From the IMG/VR virus record IMGVR_UViG_3300020179_000034, positions 1 through 59,966 of that record: a stretch of DNA of 59,966 nt. The stretch is one strand, 5' to 3'. The DNA is from a virus. A model generated the notes under the pieces. It did no database searches. It had not been told where the DNA came from and was given only the letters and a program-made list of their open reading frames with translations. Below, piece by piece: positions 54,075 to 59,966 of the stretch; positions within the stretch are counted from its first letter, which is position 1; the number at the start of each line of letters is the position of its first letter. A program made the translations under genes and the position numbers.

Positions 54075-54709
54075 ATTACAGTCAGCTTTCTACACTAATT
54101 CAAGATTATTGCGAGAGTACGGAGTCTAGCTTCGTCTCCAATATACCTACGTTTGTGCAGTTAGCTGAAGAGCGTATCTATAACTCGGTTCAGATTCCTG
54201 CGATTCGCAAGAACGTGACCGGGACGATGACGATTAATTTTCAGTATTTTCAATTACCGTCCGATTGGCTTTCGACGTTTTCATTAGCGGTAATTGACCC
54301 GACAACGGGTGAGTATGAGTACCTTTTAAACAAGGATGTAAACTACATCCGACAGGCGTACCCGCCGCCAAACTCGTACGGCAAGCCTAAGTACTATGCA
54401 ATTTGGGATGATACGAGCATGATTATTGGGCCTACGCCAAATCTTGCATACACGGCTGAACTGCATTACTACTATTATCCGACTTCTATCGTTAGCGCGA
54501 ATACGTCGTGGCTTGGCGATAACTTTGAAACGGTGCTGCTCTATGGGTCGCTTCGTGAGGCGTACATTTACCTCAAGGGTGAGCAGGACATGATGCAGTA
54601 TTACGACCAGAAGTACATGGAAGCCTTAGCTCAATTAAAGCGCCTTGGTGACGGTCTGGATCGTCAGGATGCGTACCGTTCTGGACAAGTTAGGGTGCCT
54701 GTCACATGA
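54071..54709 (+). CDS. Head-tail adaptor (SU10 adaptor-like), 212 aa
   Basis: I place the start at GTG 54071, overlapping the upstream TGA; a TTG three codons earlier is less likely. N-terminal helices (QLSTLIQDYCES, NIPTFVQLAEERIYNSVQIPAIRKN) lead into beta strands (TMTINFQYFQLPSDWLSTFSLAVIDP, YYAIWDDTSMIIGPTPNLAYTAELHYYYYPTSIV), and the end is helical (TVLLYGSLREAYIYLKGEQDMMQYY). This matches the adaptor family seen in phage SU10 and many podoviruses. A second adaptor beside the tubular A-like gene at 52595. Confidence 0.85.
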   Translation: MNYSQLSTLIQDYCESTESSFVSNIPTFVQLAEERIYNSVQIPAIRKNVTGTMTINFQYFQLPSDWLSTFSLAVIDPTTGEYEYLLNKDVNYIRQAYPPPNSYGKPKYYAIWDDTSMIIGPTPNLAYTAELHYYYYPTSIVSANTSWLGDNFETVLLYGSLREAYIYLKGEQDMMQYYDQKYMEALAQLKRLGDGLDRQDAYRSGQVRVPVT

Positions 54710-54951
54710 GTTTTGAAGGCGATGTAGAACTTGGGCAGGTCTTTGTCCAGACGACGAGCAACCGGGGTTATACTCCGGAAGAGATTGCTGAACGGGCTAC
54801 CACCCGCATTCTTCGTGTACAAACGGAGAAAGAATTAAAACGGGTACTTACAAAGTACCTGCAAGAGGCGCAAGACTCCGAACGGATGAATGCGCGTCGT
54901 ATCCTTATTGAAAATGGTTTTAATGATGCTGCAAAGCATCTAGGAGATTAA
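54706..54951 (+). CDS. Small helical neck protein, 81 aa
   Basis: The start is ATG 54706, overlapping the adaptor. A short strand start (FEGDVELGQVFVQ) precedes charged helices (GYTPEEIAERATTRILRVQTEKELKRVLTKYLQEAQDSERMNARRIL). Possible neck or tail-assembly accessory. Unknown. Confidence 0.78.
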   Translation: MSFEGDVELGQVFVQTTSNRGYTPEEIAERATTRILRVQTEKELKRVLTKYLQEAQDSERMNARRILIENGFNDAAKHLGD

Positions 54952-54953
54952 AA

Positions 54954-55409
54954 ATGGCGATTACTCAGGCCATGACGACCTCATTTAAGGTCGAGATTCT
55001 GGATGGTATTCACAACTTTGGTACGGGCGTGATTCGTGCTGCAACCACGGCTGATACGTTCAAACTCGCGCTTTACACTTCATCGGCTACGCTCAGTGCC
55101 ACTACCACGGCATACACGGTGACTGACGAAGTGTCTTCATCTGGCACGAACTACACGGCAGGTGGGCTGACGCTGACGATCTCGCAGGTACCGACTTCCA
55201 GCAGCACGACGGCGTTCATCGACTTTGATGATCTGACCTTCCCGAGTGCAACGATCACAGCCAACGGTGCTTTGATCTATAACTCGACTCAGGGAAATAA
55301 GGCTGTTGCGGTGCTGGCGTTTGGCGGGGATAAGACCTCGACCGCTGGTAACTTCACCATCCAATTCCCGGCTGCTGCGGCTTCTACTGCGATCCTTCGT
55401 ATCGCCTAA
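54954..55409 (+). CDS. Beta-rich neck/tail protein, 151 aa
   Basis: The start is ATG 54954, two bases after the previous stop. Ser/Thr/Ala-rich strands (TFKLALYTSSATLSATTTAYTVTDEVSSSG, LTLTISQVPTSSSTTAFIDFDDLTFPSATI, AVLAFGGDKTSTAG) and no helix or charge cluster. The pattern fits phage tail or neck proteins of unknown detailed role. It lies just before the repeat protein. Confidence 0.8.
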   Translation: MAITQAMTTSFKVEILDGIHNFGTGVIRAATTADTFKLALYTSSATLSATTTAYTVTDEVSSSGTNYTAGGLTLTISQVPTSSSTTAFIDFDDLTFPSATITANGALIYNSTQGNKAVAVLAFGGDKTSTAGNFTIQFPAAAASTAILRIA

Positions 55410-55427
55410 TTTAGTTAGGCAAGGGCC

Positions 55428-56330
55428 GTGGCAGGCGTCATAGTCGCCTTCGACGGTTGGAACGCTTCCGGCGTAGGCTGGGGCGAACAAGGTTGGGGGC
55501 AGGGAGTTGGTAATCTTACCGCGACTGGTGAAGTCGGCACGGTAGGAATTGCTGCGTCTGCAGTTGTTGTAGTTACAGACGTTTCGGCTAGCGGTGCAGT
55601 TGGCACCGTTACAGTTGTCGCTGCGGCAAATATTCCTGTTACCGGCGTTGAGGGTACGGGGCAGGTTGGGGATGTCTTTGTCGTTGGCGCTGCCAATGTT
55701 CTTGTTACCGGCGTTGAGGCGACTGGCGAGGTTGGCAATGTCACGGTTGCAGCCGATACCGTTGTCTTGGTCTCGGGCGTTTCGGCTACAGGCCAAATTG
55801 GTACGGTTACGGTCGTTGCGGAGGCTAATGTCTCCCTGACCGGCGTTGCAGCAACAGGTCAAATCGGTACGGTTGTTGTTGTCCCAGAAACCATAGTTAT
55901 CGTCTCAGGCGTTGCGGGAACGGGTGAGGTTGGGGATGTTGTTGTCGCTGCAGCGGCAGTTGCAGCGGTAACGGGCGTTCAGGCTTCGGGTCAAGTTGGC
56001 GACGTTTCGGTTAAGACCGATCAAGTTCTCTCTGTCACAGGCGTGGCAGGAACGGGGCAGATTGGCACCGTCGGTGTAGCGGTTGGCATTAACGTTTTTG
56101 TCACGGGCGTATCGGCTACGGGTGCGGTTGGCTCGGTTACTACATCTGCCGGGGCAAATGTTGTAGTCTCTGGTGTAACCGGAACAGGTGTTATAGGTGC
56201 AGTAAATATTTGGTCGGTTATTAATCCTGCTCAAAATGCAAATTGGACAGATATAAACGATTCTCAAACGGCAAATTGGAACGAAATTAGTACGTCGCAA
56301 AACCCAAATTGGACACAGATTGCGGCGTGA
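55428..56330 (+). CDS. Val/Gly/Thr repeat protein, about 11 repeats of about 22 aa, 300 aa
   Basis: The start is GTG 55428, after AAGGG. Residues about 25-265 are roughly eleven copies of a 22-residue unit (ATGQIGTVTVVAEANVSLTGV-like), each giving two or three short strands, probably a beta-solenoid or stacked sheet. The C-terminus carries three copies of an NPAQNANWTDI-like element (NW motif). Repeats are easily read as 66-base DNA repeats. Likely a fibre or stalk protein beside the tail fibre. The zinc-ribbon protein at 53320 ends with a unit of the same kind. Confidence 0.85.
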   Translation: MAGVIVAFDGWNASGVGWGEQGWGQGVGNLTATGEVGTVGIAASAVVVVTDVSASGAVGTVTVVAAANIPVTGVEGTGQVGDVFVVGAANVLVTGVEATGEVGNVTVAADTVVLVSGVSATGQIGTVTVVAEANVSLTGVAATGQIGTVVVVPETIVIVSGVAGTGEVGDVVVAAAAVAAVTGVQASGQVGDVSVKTDQVLSVTGVAGTGQIGTVGVAVGINVFVTGVSATGAVGSVTTSAGANVVVSGVTGTGVIGAVNIWSVINPAQNANWTDINDSQTANWNEISTSQNPNWTQIAA

Positions 56331-56341
56331 GGTAATGACAC

Positions 56342-59218
56342 ATGGCTAGTACATACAGCACTAATCTGGCGATTGAACTCATCGGTACTGGCGACCAAGC
56401 CGGTACATGGGGCAATACCACTAATACCAACCTTGGAACCCTGATCGAACAGGCGATTTCAGGTTACGTCACCCAAGCCGTTTCCACGGGAACCGATACC
56501 ACGATCACCATCCCGAACGGTGCCACGGGTGTCGCTCGTAACATGTACATCGAACTGACGGGTACAGGTGGGGCTAGTACGAATCTAATCGTTCCGTCCA
56601 ACAAGAAACTTTACTTCATCTTCAACAACAGCACCGGAGCGGTGACGGTGAAGGTGTCCGGTCAAACGGGCGTATCAGTACCACAAGGTAAGAAGATGGT
56701 GCTGACGAGTAACGGCACGGATGTGGTGAATGGCCTTAACTATATCGCTGATTTTGCCTCTAACTCCGCAACCATTACTCACCTGTCAGCGACTTCTGCG
56801 ACGATTACAAACCTTACGCTGACGAGCCTTGTCATCAGCAATCTCAGCATTGCTTCAGCCAACATTACAAATCTTACCGCCACCTCCCTCACCGTCTCCT
56901 CCGGTTCCACCCTAAATGGCGGCGTAGTCATTAACGAGCCGGGAGCAGATGCCGACACTCGCATCGAAGGCGACACCGACGCGAATCTGTTTTTTGCGGA
57001 TGCGTCAACGGATCGGATTGGGGTGGGGACGAATGCGCCACTTAGCAAATTTCAAGTAGCAGGACAGGTTCGCATTTCTGGCGTTTCTACCGGTTCAACA
57101 GCACTTGTGATTCCGGCTGGCGATATTCTTAGTGACGTTTCTTCTGGTGCGTTTGCTATTGGAAACTACGGCGATGCGTCCTCTGAAATGCGGATCAGCA
57201 CTCGCGGGTTTACTACGTTTAGAACCGGCGCGACGGTTGGTACGGATGGCACAGAACAAATGCGCCTCACCTCCACCGGCCTCGGCATCGGGACGAGCAG
57301 TCCTGTTGGAAAAGTACACGCCGTAGCCAGTACTGCTGGCACAACCTCGCTTTTTGAAAGAAGCACCGCATCCACGGCGGTTCCTGTTTTTGCCTCACGC
57401 TCGCTTGCAACGTCTTCTGGGGACATGGCTGATGGCTTCGGCCCTACTCACGCATTTGCAATTCAAGATGGCGCAGCGGTTATCAACCCCATTAGCGAAA
57501 TTGGCGCAGTGCGCGAAGGCGCGGATAACAGTGGTGCTTTGGTATTTAGAACTTATTCTGCTGGAACCGCAACGACACAGATGCGCCTCGACTCCTCTGG
57601 GAATTTGATTGTCGGTGGAACATCTGCACCGCTATCTGCGGCAAGTAGAGGCAATGTCACAATCAATGGCTCTAGCACAGCCATTATGAACCTGACTATT
57701 GGTGGCACAAACAAGGGTTATATCTTCCATGACGATTCCGCAATGGAAGTCTGGAACGCAGATAACTCTGACATGAAATTTGCCACCAACAACACCGAAC
57801 GCGCACGCATCACGAGTGGGGGGGATTTTGGGATTGGCACGAGTACGCCGGGGACAAAACTCCACGTCACCGGCAGCAACGGGTTTTTTGTTCAGTTCCT
57901 CAACTCGACTAATAACACTGGTGAAGGTATAGCCTTTGGATCTGGCACCAACCTTGGACGCATATCTTCCAACGGCGCAAGTACTGCGCTGACGCTTGAG
58001 ACCAACGGCTCCGAACGCGCACGCATCACGAGTGGGGGGAATTTTGGGATAGGCGATACCGGCCCATCTTCAAAACTCCAAGTCGCTGGTGACATCCGTA
58101 TATCTGGAGCAGGGTCTAGTATTGACGGATACGATGGAGGCTTTCTTGATTACTCCTCAAGTGCATTGAGGATTAGAGGACAAAACTCTACAGGCGGAGT
58201 CATAACATTTATGACCTCTGCAAATGGCGCAGGAAATATTTCCACCGAACGCGCACGCATCACGAGTGATGGGAATTTGGGGGTGGGGACGACGAGTCCG
58301 CAGGCACGACTGATGGTTGGTGGGTCTGCCGATTTTCCGGTTCTCAAGATTTCTCGGTCCGATGCTAGTTACAATAGCGGAATCCTGTCGCTAGGTGATG
58401 GCAATGGCACCACGAATAACGTTGGCATATGGCGCGGTGCGGCAAACAGCGTCTCGTCTGGTGGCAATGTGATGAACGTCGGCGGCTATGATGGCATCGT
58501 GTTTACCGCCGGCAATGCTGCACTTGGCTCACAAACCGAACGCGCACGCATCACGAGTGGGGGGAATTTTCTAGTTCAAAAAACAACGTCAAATAACACC
58601 GACACAGGAATAAACTGGATTCCTAACGATTATCTTGTTGTTACCAATAATGCAACTAGTTCGGGTGATAGAGTTTTGATGGTGAATCGTCAGAACTCAG
58701 ATGGCACTTTGGTAGAGTTTCGCCAAGAAAATGTCAACGAAGGCACCATCTCTGTTAGCGGTAGTACTGTTTCCTACAACGGCGGTCACTTATCACGCTG
58801 GTCGCAATTCTCAGACGGTAGCCACCCCGATTTAGTCAAAGGCACCGTGATGACCAACCTTGACCAGATGGCGGTGTGGATTAATCCAGAGACGGGCGAA
58901 CCCGAAGAAAACGAACAGTTGAACTGCATGAAGGTGTCGGATGTTGAAGGCGATCCGAACGTCGCAGGTGTGTTCGTAAATTGGGACGGCGAAAGCGATC
59001 TAAACATCGCCATGACGGGCGACATGATTATCCGTATCGCTCAAGGCGTGGTGGTTCAGCGCGGTGACTTGCTGATGTCGGCGGGTGACGGTACTGCCAA
59101 GCCGCAGGGTGATGATATTCGCCGCAGCAAAACCGTTGCCAAAGTCACATCAAACCATGTCACTTGCACCTACGAGGATGGCTCTTACTGCGTCCCATGC
59201 GTGTTGATGGCGTGTTAA
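56342..59218 (+). CDS. Tail fibre/tailspike, 958 aa
   Basis: The likely receptor-binding fibre. N-terminal virion-attachment part (LAIELIGTGDQAGTWGNTTNTNLGTLIEQAISG), then Thr/Ser-rich strands, then repeated modules of FGIGT(S)P and ERARITSGG type. A C-terminal region (about 815-958) has the SYNGGHLSRWSQF pattern and an AWINPETGEPEENEQ loop reminiscent of autoproteolytic chaperone domains of fibre proteins (Peptidase_G2-like, tentative). It ends with a Cys-rich tip (CVPCVLMAC). It overlaps nothing and is followed by the small genes at 59231. Sequence repeats within it may allow strain switching. Confidence 0.88.
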   Translation: MASTYSTNLAIELIGTGDQAGTWGNTTNTNLGTLIEQAISGYVTQAVSTGTDTTITIPNGATGVARNMYIELTGTGGASTNLIVPSNKKLYFIFNNSTGAVTVKVSGQTGVSVPQGKKMVLTSNGTDVVNGLNYIADFASNSATITHLSATSATITNLTLTSLVISNLSIASANITNLTATSLTVSSGSTLNGGVVINEPGADADTRIEGDTDANLFFADASTDRIGVGTNAPLSKFQVAGQVRISGVSTGSTALVIPAGDILSDVSSGAFAIGNYGDASSEMRISTRGFTTFRTGATVGTDGTEQMRLTSTGLGIGTSSPVGKVHAVASTAGTTSLFERSTASTAVPVFASRSLATSSGDMADGFGPTHAFAIQDGAAVINPISEIGAVREGADNSGALVFRTYSAGTATTQMRLDSSGNLIVGGTSAPLSAASRGNVTINGSSTAIMNLTIGGTNKGYIFHDDSAMEVWNADNSDMKFATNNTERARITSGGDFGIGTSTPGTKLHVTGSNGFFVQFLNSTNNTGEGIAFGSGTNLGRISSNGASTALTLETNGSERARITSGGNFGIGDTGPSSKLQVAGDIRISGAGSSIDGYDGGFLDYSSSALRIRGQNSTGGVITFMTSANGAGNISTERARITSDGNLGVGTTSPQARLMVGGSADFPVLKISRSDASYNSGILSLGDGNGTTNNVGIWRGAANSVSSGGNVMNVGGYDGIVFTAGNAALGSQTERARITSGGNFLVQKTTSNNTDTGINWIPNDYLVVTNNATSSGDRVLMVNRQNSDGTLVEFRQENVNEGTISVSGSTVSYNGGHLSRWSQFSDGSHPDLVKGTVMTNLDQMAVWINPETGEPEENEQLNCMKVSDVEGDPNVAGVFVNWDGESDLNIAMTGDMIIRIAQGVVVQRGDLLMSAGDGTAKPQGDDIRRSKTVAKVTSNHVTCTYEDGSYCVPCVLMAC
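57797..58560 (+). repeat. Four dispersed copies of a fibre module
   Basis: GAACGCGCACGCATCACGAG occurs at 57797, 58013, 58247 and 58538, spaced 216, 234 and 291 bases apart, all in frame. It encodes the ERARITSG motif and could serve for homologous exchange of fibre segments. Confidence 0.9.
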
Positions 59219-59230
59219 TTAGGAGCAACC

Positions 59231-59392
59231 ATGTCTGACGTTGAACTGAAACTATCGCTTGAAGAAGCCGTCGCCATCGTGAACTTGATCGGGTCACTCC
59301 CGACGAGCCAAGGCGCGTGGCCGCTGTTTGAAAAACTCAAGGCGCAAGTTGAACCGCACTTGCCCAAATCTGAAGAGGTATCTAAACAATGA
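59231..59392 (+). CDS. Small unknown phage protein, 53 aa (right copy)
   Basis: The second copy of the gene at 80-241, with ATG 59231 after AGGAG and ATGA overlap at the end. One residue in AVAI(T/V)NLIG differs and most other changes are silent. It is the complete-genome version if the fibre at 56342-59218 is the real upstream gene. Confidence 0.8.
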   Translation: MSDVELKLSLEEAVAIVNLIGSLPTSQGAWPLFEKLKAQVEPHLPKSEEVSKQ

Positions 59393-59709
59393 GTACGGTA
59401 ATTACTTGGTCTGTCACCGCGATGGACTGCTACCCCGAAGCCGACAACCATCAAGACGTTGTGTTCAATTGTCATTGGACTTGCGCTGGCGTGGACGGCG
59501 ACTATTCGGGCAGCGTCTATAGCACTTGCTCTGTCCCCGCTCCGAGCGGTTCGTTTACGCCGTATGCGTCCCTCACGCAAAACCAAGTCCTCGGCTGGAT
59601 TTGGGCGAATGGCGTGGACAAGGACAGCGCAGAGGCAGCGGTTGAGCAGCAGATCGCCAATGCCAAGAACCCTCCGGTAGTCACGCCGCCGTTGCCTTGG
59701 GTTGCGTAA
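59389..59709 (+). CDS. Conserved phage protein, 106 aa (DUF7936-like, right copy)
   Basis: The second copy of the 238-558 gene. Amino acid changes are concentrated around residues 28-41 and a few other places (E-A-D for E-S-D, DKDS for DKQS, PYAS for PYSS). All keep the frame and length, so both variants are functional-looking alleles. Confidence 0.85.
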   Translation: MSTVITWSVTAMDCYPEADNHQDVVFNCHWTCAGVDGDYSGSVYSTCSVPAPSGSFTPYASLTQNQVLGWIWANGVDKDSAEAAVEQQIANAKNPPVVTPPLPWVA

Positions 59710-59966
59710 TGACCGCCAACACCGTCTTCTTGCTGATCTTCGTAGTGCTTCAGGTGCTAGACATCTGGACGACGTTGACAGCACTCAAGATGGGACACCG
59801 GGAAATGAACCCGGTGCTGGCAAAAGCGTTTGAATATGCCGAGCCGCTGGTAGTCATGGTCATCATCAAGTTAGCCGGGGTCTGGGCTTTGTGGTGGGCA
59901 GATATGTACTGGCTGACGGGGTTGATGTGCGCGGCGTATCTGTGGGTAGTGAATAACAACTTGGAT
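59709..59966 (+). CDS. Small membrane protein, DUF5658-like (right copy, truncated by window end)
   Basis: The second copy of the 558-836 gene, starting at ATG 59709. It runs off the window after 86 codons, near the codons for NNNLD. Its sequence is very similar to the left copy, with a few conservative changes in membrane segments (A to V, V to I). Confidence 0.85.
   Translation, partial: MTANTVFLLIFVVLQVLDIWTTLTALKMGHREMNPVLAKAFEYAEPLVVMVIIKLAGVWALWWADMYWLTGLMCAAYLWVVNNNLD

Larger units (their letters stand above)
59152..59966. repeat. Right copy of divergent terminal duplication
   Basis: Aligns gap-free to bases 1-815 with about 45 substitutions. It covers the last 22 codons of the tail fibre, two small genes and a truncated third. 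See the left copy for interpretation. Confidence 0.9.

Noticed and set aside
55137-55862. Long minus-strand frame opposite the repeat protein
   Set aside because: Mirror of the 66-base repeats; no ribosome site and implausible composition.
1-59966. Prophage integration or lysogeny functions
   Set aside because: No integrase, excisionase, repressor/Cro pair or attachment repeat was recognised, so lysogeny is not supported despite Leu762 in the polymerase.

Overview
The window is the genome of a strictly virulent-looking, tailed double-stranded DNA phage, probably short-tailed (podovirus-like) and from an aquatic environment. I base this on a complete head/packaging module, T7-style adaptor and ejection proteins, a holin/M15-peptidase lysis pair and a full replication module, with no integrase, lysogeny repressor, rRNA, tRNA or other cellular gene. 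No phage RNA polymerase is visible, and the promoters found look like host sigma-70 promoters. The host cannot be named from the sequence. Bases 1-815 reappear at 59152-59966 without indels but with about 45 substitutions. The natural reading is a circularly permuted or circular genome of about 59.15 kb whose overlapping ends come from two strain variants; a true divergent duplication is the alternative.

Layout. (1) Plus strand, late genes, 41488 to 59218 and continuing across the join from 1 to 16796: putative small terminase, large terminase, portal, GroES-like co-chaperonin, scaffold, decoration proteins, major capsid protein, a strong terminator, a structured leader RNA, a run of very small basic or glycine-rich proteins, two head-tail adaptors, a valine/glycine repeat protein, the tail fibre, small genes, holin, M15 endolysin, a large tail protein, a C1q-like protein, and four ejection-type proteins ending with a 1929-residue polyvalent protein. 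(2) Minus strand, early and replication genes, 41128 down to 16793: early unknowns, a control region at 39173-39889, many tiny genes, a four-gene MoxR-ATPase/VWA-metallopeptidase operon, VRR-NUC nuclease, an HTH-DUF3310 fusion, a ParB-like protein, a methyltransferase/glycosyltransferase cluster, DNA polymerase A, a PD-(D/E)XK nuclease, an HNH-like protein, an SNF2-type helicase, a candidate ssDNA-binding protein, an HTH regulator and a primase-helicase. The two transcription units diverge from about 41.2-41.48 kb and converge with overlapping stop codons at 16793-16796.

How it works together. Early transcription leaves from sigma-70-type promoters on the minus strand (TTGATT-N17-TATAAT at 39113-39141, TTGATT-N17-TATACT at 37039-37067, an extended -10 at 41200). 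A family of about ten near-identical 15-bp palindromes (TCTGACANTGTCAGA) sits at gene boundaries only between 32.1 and 41.2 kb and looks like an operator set. Late transcription starts at TTGATG-N17-TATAAT, 41435-41463. The intergenic block 39173-39889 holds twelve TGTTCC/GGAACA hexamers, two of the palindromes, an AT-rich GAA-repeat stretch and four tandem 15-bp repeats. It is the best candidate for an origin or master control region.

The least conventional parts are the palindrome regulon with its control region, the MoxR/VWA-metallopeptidase operon, the TPR-GT-B-GT-A fusion glycosyltransferase cluster, and the possible pseudoknot RNA downstream of the capsid gene. Names of protein families are from memory of motifs; no search could be run.
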